Made by a program: the position numbers and the translations under genes
Notes under the pieces: model-generated
What the model was told of the DNA's origin: nothing
What the model saw: only the letters and a program-made list of their open reading frames with translations
Databases searched by the model: none
Part shown: positions 12,941-24,979 of the stretch, piece after piece
How the letters are laid out: the number at the start of each line of letters is the position of its first letter
Numbering within the stretch: the first letter of the stretch is position 1
Assembly (NCBI GenBank): GCA_030848705.1
Contig: CM061245.1
Location: 60,352,006-60,416,005 of the forward strand
Reading direction: 5' to 3'
Length of the DNA: 64,000 bases
From: Heracleum sosnowskyi
Lineage: Eukaryota > Streptophyta > Magnoliopsida > Apiales > Apiaceae

Positions 12941-13736
12941 TGTCCGTGCCTGAATCGTAGCAGATACCAGGGGACGCCCGATTACGTTTACCTCTGAAGG
13001 GAGCTATACTAGGAAAATGGGGAAAAATCGAAGTCGACCATTTTGTGGATATTTTCTCGTAGTTTCACCCTATGGGTTTATAGAATTGCAGAAAATTTTA
13101 TTTGGGGCTGTCCGTGCCTGAATCGTAGCAGATACCAGGGGACGCCCGATTACGTTTACCTCTAAAGGGAGCTATCCAAGGAAAATGGGGAAAAATCGAA
13201 GCTGACCATTTTGTGGATATTTTCTCGTAGTTTCACCCTATGGGTTTATAGAATTGCAGAAAAGTTCATTTGGGGCTGTTAGTGCCTGAATCGTAACAGA
13301 TACCAGTGGACGCCCGATTACGTTTACCTCTAAAGGGAGCTATACTAGGAAAATGGGGAAAAATCGAAGCCGACCATTTTGTGGATATTTTCTCGTAGTT
13401 TCACCCTATGGGTTTATAGAATTGCAGAAAAGTTCATTTGGGGATGTCCGTGCCTGAATCTTAGCAGATACCAGGGGACACCCGATTACGTTTATCTCTA
13501 AAGGGAGCTATCCAAGGAAAATGGGGAAAAATCGAAGCGGGCCATTTTGTGGTTATTTTCTCGTAGTTTGACCCTATGGGTTTATAGAATTGCAGAAAAT
13601 TTTATTTGGGGCTGTCCCTGCCTGAATCGTAGCAGATACCAGGGACGCCCGATTACGTTTACCTCTAAAGGGAGCTATCCAAGGAAAATGGGGAAAAATT
13701 GAAGCGGGCCTTTTTGTAGATATTTTCTCGTAGTTT

Positions 13737-16700
13737 CACCCTATGGGTTTATAGAATTGCAGAAAAGTTCATTTGGGGCTGTCCGTGCCTGAATCGTAGC
13801 AGATACCAGGAGACGCCCGATTACGTTTACCTCTAAATGGAGCTATACAAGGAAAATGGGGAAAAATCGAAGCCGACCATTTTGTGGATATTTTCTCGTA
13901 GTTTCACCTTATGGGTTTATAGAATTGCAGAAAAGTTCATTTGGGGTTGTCCGTACCTGAATCGTAGCAGATACCAGGGGACGCCCGATTACGTTTACCT
14001 CTAAAGGGAGCTATCCAAGGAAAATGGGGAAAAATCGAAGCTGGCCATTTTGTGGATATTTTCTCGTAGTTTCACCCTATGGGTTTATAGAATTGCAGAA
14101 AAGTTCATTTGGGGCTGTCCGTGCCTGAATCGTAGCAGATACCAGGGGACACCCGATTACATTTACCTCTAAAGGGAGCTATACTAGGAAAATGGGGAAA
14201 AATTGAAGCCGACCATTTTGTGGATATTTTCTCGTAGTTTCACCCTATGGGTTTATAGAATTGCAGAAAAGTTCATTTGGGGTTGTCCGTGCCTGAATCA
14301 TAGCAGATACCAGGGACGCCCTATTACGTTTACCTCTAAAGGGAGCTATCCAAGGAAAATGGGGAAAAATTGAAGCGGGCCATTTTGTGGATATTTTCTC
14401 GTAGTTTTACCCTATGAGTTTATAGAATTGCAGAAAAGTTCATTTGGGGCTGTCCGTGCCTGAATCGTAGCAGATACCAGGGGACGCCCGATTACGTTTA
14501 CCTCTAAAGGGAGCTATCCAAGGAAAATGGGGAAAAATCGAAGCGGGCCATTTTGTGGTTATTTTCTCGTAGTTTCACCCTATGGGTTTATAGAATTGCA
14601 GAAAAGTTCATTTGGGGCTGTCCGTGCCTGAATCGTAGCAGATACCAGGGGACGCCCGATTACGTTTACCTCTAAAGGGAGCTATACTAGGAAAATGGGG
14701 AAAAATCGAAGCCGACCATTTTTTGGATATTTTCTCGTAGTTTCACCCTATGGGTTTATAGAATTGCAGAAAAGTTCATTTGGGGCTGTCCGTGCCTGAA
14801 TCGTAGCAGATACCAGGAAACGCCCGATTACGTTTACCTCTAAAGGGAGCTATACAAGGAAAATGGGGAAAAATTGAAGCGGGCCATTTTGTGGATATTT
14901 TCTCGTAGTTTCACCCTATGGGTTTATAGAATTGCAGAAAAGTTCATTTGGGGCTGTCAGTGCCTGAATCGTAGCAGATACCAGTGGATGCCCGATTACG
15001 TTTACCTCTAAAGGGAGCTATACTAGGAAAATGGGGAAAAATCGAAGCCGACCATTTTGTGGATATTTTCTCGTAGTTTCACCCTATGGGTTTATAGAAT
15101 TGCAGAAAAGTTCATTTGGGGCTGTCCGTGCCTGAATCTTAGCAGATACCAGGGGACACCCGATTACGTTTATCTCTAAAGGGAGCTATCCAAGGAAAAT
15201 GGGAAAAAATCGAAGCGGGCCATTTTGTGGTTATTTTCTCGTAGTTTGACCCTATGGGTTTATAGAATTGCAGAAAATTTTATTTGGGGCTGTCCCTGCC
15301 TGAATCGTAGCAGATACCAGGGACGCCCGATTACGTTTACCTCTCAAGGGAGCTATCCAAGGAAAATGGGGAAAAATCGAAGCTGACCATTTTGTGGATA
15401 TTTTCTCGTAGTTTCACCCTATGGGTTTATAGAATTGCAGAAAAGTTCATTTGGGGCTGTCCGTGCCTGAATCGTAGCAGATACCAGTGGACCCCCGATT
15501 ACGTTTACCTCTAAAGGGAGCTATACTAGGAAAATGGGGAAAAATCGAAGCCGACCATTTTGTGGATATTTTCTCATAGTTTCACCCTATGAGTTTATAG
15601 AATTGCAGAAAAGTTCATTTGGGGCTGTCCGTGCCTGAATCGTAGCAGATACCAGGGGACGCCCGATTACGTTTACCTCTAAAGGGAGCTATCCAAGGAA
15701 AATGGGGAAAAATCGAAGCGGGCCATTTTGTGGATATTTTCTCGTAGTTTCACCCTATGGGTTTATAGAATTGCAGAAAAATTTATTTGGGGCTGTCCCT
15801 GCCTGAATCGTAGCAGATACCAGGGACGCCCGATTACGTTTACCTCTAAAGGGAGCTATCCAAGGAAAATGGGGAAAAATTGAAGCAGGCCTTTTTGTGG
15901 ATATTTTCTCGTAGTTTTACCTATGGGTTTATAGAATTGCAGAAAAGTTCATTTGGGGCTGTCCGTGCCTGAATCGTAGCAGATACCAGTGGACCCCCGA
16001 TTACGTTTACCTCTAAAGGGAGCTATACTAGGAAAATGGGGAAAAATCGAAGCCGACCATTTTGTGGATATTTTCTCATAGTTTCACCCTATGGGTTTAT
16101 AGAATTGCAGAAAAGTTCATTTGGAGCTGTCTGTGCCTGAATCGTAGCAGATACCAGGGGACGCCCAATTACGTTTATCTCTAAAGGGAGCTATCCAAGG
16201 AAAATGGGGAAAAATCGAAGCGGGCCATTTTGTGGTTATTTTCTCGTAGTTTGACCCTATGGGTTTATAGAATTGCAGAAAATTTTATTTGGGGCTGTCC
16301 CTGCCTGAATCGTAGCAGATACCAGGGACGCCCAATTACGTTTACCTCTCAAGGGAGCTATCCAAGGAAAATGGGGAAAAATCGAAGCTGACCATTTTGT
16401 GGATATTTTCTCGTAGTTTCACCCTATGGGTTTATAGAATTGCAGAAAAGTTCATTTGGGGCTGTCCGTGCCTGAATCGTTGCAGATACCAGTGGACCCC
16501 CGATTACGTTTACCTCTAAAGGGAGCTATACTAGGAAAATGGGGAAAAATCGAAGCCGACCATTTTGTGGATATTTTCTCATAGTTTCACCCTATGGGTT
16601 TATAGAATTGCAGAAAAGTTCATTTGGGGCTGTCTGTGCCTGAATCGTAGCAGATACCAGGGGACGCCCGATTACGTTTACCTCTAAAGGGAGCTATCCA

Positions 16701-17760
16701 AGGAAAATGGGGAAAAATCGAAGCGGGCCATTTTGTGGATATTTTCTCGTAGTTTCACCCTATGGGTTTATAGAATTGCAGAAAAATTTATTTGGGGCTG
16801 TCCCTGCCTGAATCGTAGCAGATACCAGGGACGCCCGATTACGTTTACCTCTAAAGGGAGCTATCCAAGGAAAATGGGGAAAAATTGAAGCGGGCCTTTT
16901 TGTGGATATTTTCTCATAGTTTTACCTATGGGTTTATAGAATTGCAGAAAAGTTCATTTGGGGATGTCCGTGCCTGAATCGTAGCAGATACCAGGGGACG
17001 CCCGATTACGTTTACCTCTGAAGGGAGCTATACTAGGAAAATGGGGAAAAATCGAAGTCGACCATTTTGTGGATATTTTCTCGTAGTTTCACCCTATGGG
17101 TTTATAGAATTGCAGAAAATTTTATTTGGGGCTGTCCGTGCCTGAATCGTAGCAGATACCAGGGGACGCCCGATTACGTTTACCTCTAAAGGGAGCTATC
17201 CAAGGAAAATGGGGAAAAATCGAAGCTGACCATTTTGTGGATATTTTCTCGTAGTTTCACCCTATGGGTTTATAGAATTGCAGAAAAGTTCATTTGGGGC
17301 TGTTAGTGCCTGAATCGTAACAGATACCAGTGGACGCCCGATTACGTTTACCTCTAAAGGGAGCTATACTAGGAAAATGGGGAAAAATCGAAGCCGACCA
17401 TTTTGTGGATATTTTCTCGTAGTTTCACCCTATGGGTTTATAGAATTGCAGAAAAGTTCATTTGGGGATGTCCGTGCCTGAATCTTAGCAGATACCAGGG
17501 GACACCCGATTACGTTTATCTCTAAAGGGAGCTATCCAAGGAAAATGGGGAAAAATCGAAGCGGGCCATTTTGTGGTTATTTTCTCGTAGTTTGACCCTA
17601 TGGGTTTATAGAATTGCAGAAAATTTTATTTGGGGATGTCCCTGCCTGAATCGTAGCAGATACCAGGGACGCCCGATTACGTTTACCTCTAAAGGGAGCT
17701 ATCCAAGGAAAATGGGGAAAAATTGAAGCGGGCCTTTTTGTAGATATTTTCTCGTAGTTT
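13737..17760 (+). repeat. 24-monomer higher-order unit, copy 2 (4024 bp)
   Basis: This is the second full copy. The crossover can be placed inside an 18-bp interval, 13719-13736. To its left the sequence has the TTTTTGTAGAT variant also found at 17735, and to its right it follows the 9.7-kb sequence with TTTCACCC instead of TTTTACC. The unit ends where a 5-monomer duplication begins. Confidence 0.92.
16923..17760 (+). repeat. 5-monomer block, copy 1 (838 bp)
   Basis: From TACCTATGGG at 16923 the sequence recurs at 17761 with a shift of 838 bp. Shared markers are CTCTGAAGG, GAAGTCGACC, TTAGTGCC and AATCTTAGCAG, in that order. It forms the right end of the second 24-monomer unit. Confidence 0.85.
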
Positions 17761-18505
17761 TACCTATGGGTTTATAGAATTGCAGAAAAGTTCATTTGGG
17801 GATGTCCGTGCCTGAATCGTAGCAGATACCAGGGGACGCCCGATTACGTTTACCTCTGAAGGGAGCTATACTAGGAAAATGGGGAAAAATCGAAGTCGAC
17901 CATTTTGTGGATATTTTCTCGTAGTTTCACCCTATGGGTTTATAGAATTGCAGAAAATTTTATTTGGGGCTGTCCGTGCCTGAATCGTAGCAGATACCAG
18001 GGGACGCCCGATTACGTTTACCTCTAAAGGGAGCTATCCAAGGAAAATGGGGAAAAATCGAAGCTGACCATTTTGTGGATATTTTCTCGTAGTTTCACCC
18101 TATGGGTTTATAGAATTGCAGAAAAGTTCATTTGGGGCTGTTAGTGCCTGAATCGTAGCAGATACCAGTGGACGCCCGATTACGTTTACCTCTAAAGGGA
18201 GCTATACTAGGAAAATGGGGAAAAATCGAAGCCGACCATTTTGTGGATATTTTCTCGTAGTTTCACCCTATGGGTTTATAGAATTGCAGAAAAGTTCATT
18301 TGGGGCTGTCCGTGCCTGAATCTTAGCAGATACCAGGGGACACCCGATTACGTTTATCTCTAAAGGGAGCTATCCAAGGAAAATGGGGAAAAATCGAAGC
18401 GGGCCATTTTGTGGTTATTTTCTCGTAGTTTGACCCTATAGGTTTATAGAATTGCAGAAAATTTTATTTGGGGCTGTCCCTGCCTGAATCGTAGCAGATA
18501 CCAGG
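17761..18505 (+). repeat. 5-monomer block, copy 2 (partial)
   Basis: This copy matches the preceding block to about 18505. Differences are GTAGCAG instead of GTAACAG, GGGGCTG instead of GGGGATG twice, and CTATAGGTTT near 18436, a marker that then spreads to later units near 19443, 22290, 30498, 31169 and 35692. It then diverges at GCCCAATT. Confidence 0.8.
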
Positions 18506-18967
18506 GACGCCCAATTACGTTTACCTCTAAAGGGAGCTATCCAAGGAAAATGGGGAAAAATCGAAGCGGGCCATTTTGTGGATATTTTCTCGTAGTTTCA
18601 CCCTATGGGTTTATAGAATTGCAGAAAATTTTATTTGGGGCTGTCCCTGCCTGAATCGTAGCAGATACCAGGGACGCCCAATTACGTTTACCTCTCAAGG
18701 GAGCTATCCAAGGAAAATGGGGAAAAATCGAAGCTGACCATTTTGTGGATATTTTCTCGTAGTTTCACCCTATGGGTTTATAGAATTGCAGAAAAGTTCA
18801 TTTGGGGCTGTCCGTGCCTGAATCGTTGCAGATACCAGTGGACCCCCGATTACGTTTACCTCTAAAGGGAGCTATACTAGGAAAATGGGGAAAAATCGAA
18901 GCCGACCATTTTGTGGATATTTTCTCATAGTTTCACCCTATGGGTTTATAGAATTGCAGAAAAGTTC
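18506..18967 (+). repeat. Mosaic satellite segment
   Basis: About three monomers link the 5- and 17-monomer blocks. Part of it (about 18586-18967) matches about 16240-16621 at a shift of 2346 bp, 14 monomers, including GCCCAATT, GTTGCAGATACC, GTGGACCCCCG and CTCATAG. No non-satellite sequence is present. Confidence 0.7.
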
Positions 18968-21814
18968 ATTTGGGGCTGTCCGTGCCTGAATCGTAGCAGA
19001 TACCAGGGGACGCCCGATTACGTTTACCTCTAAAGGGAGCTATCCAAGGAAAATGGGGAAAAATCGAAGCTGACCATTTTGTGGATATTTTCTCGTAGTT
19101 TCACCCTATGGGTTTATAGAATTGCAGAAAAGTTCATTTGGGGCTGTCAGTGCCTGAATCGTAGCAGATACCAGTGGACGCCCGATTACGTTTACCTCTA
19201 AAGGGAGCTATACTAGGAAAATGGGGAAAAATCGAAGCCGACCATTTTGTGGATATTTTCTCGTAGTTTCACCCTATGGGTTTATAGAATTGCAAAAAAG
19301 TTTATTTGGGGCTGTCCGTGCCTGAATCTTAGCAGATACCAGGGGACACCCGATTACGTTTATCTCTAAAGGGAGCTATCCAAGGAAAATGGGGAAAAAT
19401 CGAAGCGGGCCATTTTGTGGTTATTTTCTCGTAGTTTGACCCTATAGGTTTATAGAATTGCAGAAAATTTTATTTGGGGCTGTCCCTGCCTGAATCGTAG
19501 CAGATACCAGGGACGCCCAATTACGTTTACCTCTAAAGGGAGCTATCCAAGGAAAATGGGGAAAAATCGAAGCGGGCCATTTTGTGGATATTTTCTCGTA
19601 GTTTCACCCTATGGGTTTATAGAATTGCAGAAAATTTTATTTGGGGCTGTCCCTGCCTGAATCGTAGCAGATACCAGGGACGCCCGATTACGTTTACCTC
19701 TAAAGGGAGCTATCCAAGGAAAATGGGGAAAAATTGAAGCGGGCCTTTTTGTGGATATTTTCTCGTAGTTTTACCTATGGGTTTATAGAATTGCAGAAAA
19801 GTTCATTTGGAGATGTCCGTGCCTGAATCGTAGCAGATACCAGGGGACGCCCGATTACGTTTACCTCTGAAGGGAGCTATACTAGGAAAATGGGGAAAAA
19901 TCGAAGTCGACCATTTTGTGGATATTTTCTCATAGTTTCACCCTATGGGTTTATAGAATTGCAGAAAAGTTCATTTGGGGCTGTCCGTGCCTGAATCGTA
20001 GCAGATACCAGGGGACGCCCGATTACGTTTACCTCTAAAGGGAGCTATCCAAGGAAAATGGGGAAAAATCGAAGCGGGCCATTTTGTGGATATTTTCTCA
20101 TAGTTTCACCCTATGGGTTTATAGAATTGCAGAAAAGTTCATTTGGGGCTGTCCGTGCCTGAATCGTAGCAGATACCAGGGACGCCCGATTACGTTTACC
20201 TCTAAAGGGAGCTATCCAAGGAAAATGGGGAAAAATCGAAGCCGACCATTTTGTGGATATTTTCTCATAGTTTCACCCTATGGGTTTATAGAATTGCAGA
20301 AAAGTTCATTTGGGGTTGTCCGTGCCTGAATCGTAGCAGATACCAGGGGACGCCCGATTACGTTTACCTCTAAAGGGAGCTATCCAAGGAAAATGGGGAA
20401 AAATCGAAGCGGGCCATTTTGTGGATATTTTCTCGTAGTTTCACCCTATGGGTTTATAGAATTGCAGAAAAATTTATTTGGGGCTGTCCCTGCCTGAATC
20501 GTAGCAGATACCAGGGACGCCCGATTACGTTTACCTCTAAAGGGAGCTATCCAAGGAAAATGGGGAAAAATTGAAGCGGGCCTTTTTGTGGATATTTTCT
20601 CGTAGTTTTACCTATGGGTTTATAGAATTGCAGAAAAGTTCATTTGGGGATGTCCGTGCCTGAATCGTAGCAGATACCAGGGGACGCCCGATTACGTTTA
20701 CCTCTGAAGGGAGCTATACTAGGAAAATGGGGAAAAATCGAAGTCGACCATTTTGTGGATATTTTCTCGTAGTTTCACCCTATGGGTTTATAGAATTGCA
20801 GAAAATTTTATTTGGGGCTGTCCGTGCCTGAATCGTAGCAGATACCAGGGGACGCCCGATTACGTTTACCTCTAAAGGGAGCTATCCAAGGAAAATGGGG
20901 AAAAATCGAAGCTGACCATTTTGTGGATATTTTCTCGTAGTTTCACCCTATGGGTTTATAGAATTGTAGAAAAGTTCATTTGGGGCTGTCAGTGCCTGAA
21001 TCGTAGCAGATACCAGTGGACGCCCGATTACGTTTACCTCTAAAGGGAGCTATACTAGGAAAATGGGGAAAAATCGAAGCCGGCCATTTTGTGGATATTT
21101 TCTCGTAGTTTCACCCTATGGGTTTATAGAATTGCAGAAAAGTTTATTTGGGGTTGTCCGTGCCTGAATCTTAGCAGATACCAGGGGACACCCGATTACG
21201 TTTATCTCTAAAGGGAGCTATCCAAGGAAAATGGGGAAAAATCGAAGCGGGCCATTTTGTGGTTATTTTCTCGTAGTTTGACCCTATGGGTTTATAGAAT
21301 TGCAGAAAATTTTATTTGGGGCTGTCCCTGCCTGAATCGTAGCAGATACCAGGGACGCCCAATTACGTTTACCTCTAAAGGGAGCTATCCAAGGAAAATG
21401 GGGAAAAATCGAAGCGGACCATTTTGTGGATATTTTCTCGTAGTTTCACCCTATGGGTTTATAGAATTGCAGAAAATTTTATTTGGGGCTGTCCCTGCCT
21501 GAATCGTAGCAGATACCAGGGACGCCCGATTACGTTTACCTCTAAAGGGAGCTATCCAAGGAAAATGGGGAAAAATTGAAGCGGGCCTTTTTGTGGATAT
21601 ATTCTCGTAGTTTTACCTATGGGTTTATAGAATTGCAGAAAAGTTCATTTGGGGATGTCCGTGCCTGAATCGTAGCAGATACCAGGGGACGCCCGATTAC
21701 GTTTACCTCTGAAGGGAGCTATACTAGGAAAATGGGGAAAAATCGAAGTCGACCATTTTGTGGATATTTTCTCGTAGTTTCACCCTATGGGTTTATAGAA
21801 TTGCAGAAAATTTT
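18968..21814 (+). repeat. 17-monomer higher-order unit, copy 1 (2847 bp)
   Basis: The block recurs at a shift of 2847 bp, 2848 after a missing G near 20180 in this copy. Shared markers are CTATAGGTTT near 19443 and 22290, GAAGTCGACC at 19903 and 22750, and the run of CTCATAG monomers near 19.9-20.3 kb. Private changes here include GCAAAAAAG near 19294 and GGAGATG near 19810. The left limit is a GTTC/TTTT difference at 18964-18967. Confidence 0.88.
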
Positions 21815-24621
21815 ATTTGGGGCTGTCCGTGCCTGAATCGTAGCAGATACCAGGGGACGCCCGATTACGTTTACCTCTAAAGGGAGCTATCCAAGGAAAA
21901 TGGGGAAAAATCGAAGCTGACCATTTTGTGGATATTTTCTCGTAGTTTCACCCTATGGGTTTATAGAATTGCAGAAAAGTTCATTTGGGGCTGTCAGTGC
22001 CTGAATCGTAGCAGATACCAGTGGACGCCCGATTACGTTTACCTCTAAAGGGAGCTATACTAGGAAAATGGGGAAAAATCGAAGCCGACCATTTTGTGGA
22101 TATTTTCTCGTAGTTTCACCCTATGGGTTTATAGAATTGCAGAAAAGTTTATTTGGGGCTGTCTGTGCCTGAATCTTAGCAGATACCAGGGGACACCCGA
22201 TTACGTTTATCTCTAAAGGGAGCTATCCAAGGAAAATGGGGAAAAATCGAAGCGGGCCATTTTGTGGTTATTTTCTCGTAGTTTGACCCTATAGGTTTAT
22301 AGAATTGCAGAAAATTTTATTTGGGGCTGTCCCTGCCTGAATCGTAGCAGATACCAGGGACGCCCAATTACGTTTACCTCTAAAGGGAGCTATCCAAGGA
22401 AAATGGGGAAAAATCGAAGCGGGCCATTTTGTGGATATTTTCTCGTAGTTTCACCCTATGGGTTTATAGAATTGCAGAAAATTTTATTTGGGGCTGTCCC
22501 TGCCTGAATCGTAGCAGATACCAGGGACGCCCGATTACGTTTACCTCTAAAGGGAGCTATCCAAGGAAAATGGGGAAAAATTGAAGCGGGCCTTTTTGTG
22601 GATATTTTCTCGTAGTTTTACCTATGGGTTTATAGAATTGCAGAAAAGTTCATTTGGGGATGTCCGTGCCTGAATCGTAGCAGATACCAGGGGACGCCCG
22701 ATTACGTTTACCTCTGAAGGGAGCTATACTAGGAAAATGGGGAAAAATCGAAGTCGACCATTTTGTGGATATTTTCTCATAGTTTCACCCTATGGGTTTA
22801 TAGAATTGCAGAAAAGTTCATTTGGGGATGTCCGTGCCTGAATCGTAGCAGATACCAGGGGACGCCCGATTACGTTTACCTCTAAAGGGAGCTATCCAAG
22901 GAAAATGGGGAAAAATCGAAGCGGGCCATTTTGTGGATATTTTCTCATAGTTTCACCCTATGGGTTTATAGAATTGCAGAAAAGTTCATTTGGGGCTGTC
23001 CGTGCCTGAATCGTAGCAGATACCAGGGGACGCCCGATTACGTTTACCTCTAAAGGGAGCTATCCAAGGAAAATGGGGAAAAATCGAAGCCGACCATTTT
23101 GTGGATATTTTCTCATAGTTTCACCCTATGGGTTTATAGAATTGCAGAAAAGTTCATTTGGGGCTGTCCGTGCCTGAATCGTAGCAGATACCAGGGGACG
23201 CCCGATTACGTTTACCTCTAAAGGGAGCTATCCAAGGAAAATGGGGAAAAATCGAAGCGGGCCATTTTGTGGATATTTTCTCGTAGTTTCACCCTATGGG
23301 TTTATGGAATTGCAGAAAAATTTATTTGGGGCTGTCCCTGCCTGAATCGTAGCAGATACCAGGGACGCCCGATTACGTTTACCTCTAAAGGGAGCTATCC
23401 AAGGAAAATGGGGAAAAATTGAAGCGGGCCTTTTTGTGGATATTTTCTCGTAGTTTTACCTATGGGTTTATAGAATTGCAGAAAAGTTCATTTGGGGATG
23501 TCCGTGCCTGAATCGTAGCAGATACCAGGGGACGCCCGATTACGTTTACCTCTGAAGGGAGCTATACTAGGAAAATGGGGAAAAATCGAAGTCGACCATT
23601 TTGTGGATATTTTCTCGTAGTTTCACCCTATGGGTTTATAGAATTGCAGAAAATTTTATTTGGGGCTGTCCGTGCCTGAATCGTAGCAGATACCAGGGGA
23701 CGCCCGATTACGTTTACCTCTAAAGGGAGCTATCCAAGGAAAATGGGGAAAAATCGAAGCTGACCATTTTGTGGATATTTTCTCGTAGTTTCACCCTATG
23801 GGTTTATAGAATTGCAGAAAAGTTCATTTGGGGCTGTCAGTGCCTGAATCGTAGCAGATACCAGTGGACGCCCGATTACGTTTACCTCTAAAGGGAGCTA
23901 TACTAGGAAAATGGGGAAAAATCGAAGCCGGCCATTTTGTGGATATTTTCTCGTAGTTTCACCCTATGGGTTTATAGAATTGCAGAAAAGTTTATTTGGG
24001 GCTGTCCGTGCCTGAATCTTAGCAGATACCAGGGGACACCCGATTACGTTTATCTCTAAAGGGAGCTATCCAAGGAAAATGGGGAAAAATCGAAGCGGGC
24101 CATTTTGTGGTTATTTTCTCGTAGTTTGACCCTATGGGTTTATAGAATTGCAGAAAATTTTATTTGGGGCTGTCCCTGCCTGAATCGTAGCAGATACCAG
24201 GGACGCCCAATTACGTTTACCTCTAAAGGGAGCTATCCAAGGAAAATGGGGAAAAATCGAAGCGGACCATTTTGTGGATATTTTCTCGTAGTTTCACCCT
24301 ATGGGTTTATAGAATTGCAGAAAATTTTATTTGGGGCTGTCCCTGCCTGAATCGTAGCAGATACCAGGGACGCCCGATTACGTTTACCTCTAAAGGGAGC
24401 TATCCAAGGAAAATGGGGAAAAATTGAAGCGGGCCTTTTTGTGGATATTTTCTCGTAGTTTTACCTATGGGTTTATAGAATTGCAGAAAAGTTCATTTGG
24501 GGATGTCCGTGCCTGAATCGTAGCAGATACCAGGGGACGCCCGATTACGTTTACCTCTGAAGGGAGCTATACTAGGAAAATGGGGAAAAATCGAAGTCGA
24601 CCATTTTGTGGATATTTTCTC
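21815..24621 (+). repeat. 17-monomer higher-order unit, copy 2
   Basis: This copy continues directly from copy 1 and matches to 24621, where it has CTCATAG and copy 1 has CTCGTAG. Private changes include CTGTCTGTGCC near 22160 and TTTATGGAATTG near 23305. Its last third has the same monomer order as the 9-monomer repeat that follows, so the 9-monomer unit probably derives from this sequence. Confidence 0.87.
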
Positions 24622-24768
24622 ATAGTTTCACCCTATGGGTTTATAGAATTGCAGAAAAGTTCATTTGGGGCTGTCCCTGCCTGAATCGTAGCAGATACCA
24701 GGGGACGCCCGATTACGTTTACCTCTAAAGGGAGCTATCCAAGGAAAATGGGGAAAAATCGAAGCGGG
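24622..24768 (+). repeat. Linking satellite monomer
   Basis: Less than one monomer separates the 17-monomer and 9-monomer arrays. It has the CTCATAG form, an otherwise full-length body with TCCCTG at 31-36, and GCGGGCC at 121-127. The change from GCGGGCC to GTCGACC marks the left edge of the next array. Confidence 0.7.
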
Positions 24769-24811
24769 CCATTTTGTGGATATTTTCTCATAGTTTCACC
24801 CTATGGGTTTA

Positions 24812-24979
24812 TAGAATTGCAGAAAAGTTCATTTGGGGCTGTCCGTGCCTGAATCGTAGCAGATACCAGGGGACGCCCGATTACGTTTACCTCTAAAGGG
24901 AGCTATACTAGGAAAATGGGGAAAAATTGAAGCGTGCCATTTTGTGTATATTTTCTCGTAGTTTCACCCTATGGGTTTA
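24812..24979 (+). repeat. Representative 168-bp monomer
   Basis: This copy shows the full-length form, from the T of TAGAATTGCA to the last A of TGGGTTTA. Landmarks in order are GAAAAGTTCA (11-20), GGGGCTGTCCGTG (24-36), CCTGAATCGTAGCAG (37-51), CCAGGGGACGCCCG (55-68), TTACGTTTACCTC (70-82), AAAGGGAGCTAT (84-95), AAAATGGGGAAAAA (102-115), CCATTTT (126-132), and TCTCGTAG (143-150). Full-length monomers are 56 triplets long, so a reading frame is kept from one copy to the next, and every forward frame meets a stop within the monomer. The choice of start is arbitrary. Confidence 0.95.
24913..24943. other. Conserved dyad symmetry within the monomer (example copy)
   Basis: AAAATGG (monomer 102-108) is followed after 17 bases by its exact reverse complement CCATTTT (126-132), so a 7-bp stem with a 17-nt loop could form. 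The two arms are present in nearly every monomer, while bases in the loop and just inside the right arm (117-125) are among the most variable in the array. The main exception is the GGGCCTTTTTG variant class, which loses the pairing at one base. A role in cruciform formation or protein binding is inference. Confidence 0.7.

Larger units (their letters stand above)
9713..13736 (+). repeat. 24-monomer higher-order unit, copy 1 (4024 bp)
   Basis: The block recurs at a constant shift of 4024 bp, 24 monomers. Shared rare variants include CCAGGAGACG at 9783 and 13807, TCAGTGCC near 10934, the ATGGGAAAAAATCG variant near 11173 and 15197, and GTAACAG near 13293 and 17317. Few single-base differences were seen, such as ACCATATGGG near 10210 and TCGTATTTTC near 11385 in this copy only. 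Within it, from about 11.2 kb, monomers switch to the GAAAATTTTA / TCCCTG class. Confidence 0.92.

Noticed and set aside
24858..24880. RNA polymerase III A-box or tRNA remnant at TAGCAGATACCAGGGG
   Set aside because: The resemblance to an A-box is partial, no B-box (GGTTCGANNCC) is present within the monomer, and no cloverleaf can be drawn.
24911..24940. Forward-strand CENP-B box around AAATCGAAGCGGGCC
   Set aside because: CGGG and the preceding A match, but the TTCG half reads AAAA, and these positions are among the most variable between monomers.
24965..24973. CCCTATGGG as a functional palindrome
   Set aside because: It pairs only three bases around a 3-base centre, and many monomers lose one C, so no strong symmetry is maintained.
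24963..24979. Telomere-like motif CCCTATGGGTTTA at the monomer end
   Set aside because: GGGTTTA equals one plant-type telomere unit, but it occurs once per monomer and is never tandem; a single 7-bp match is easily due to chance.
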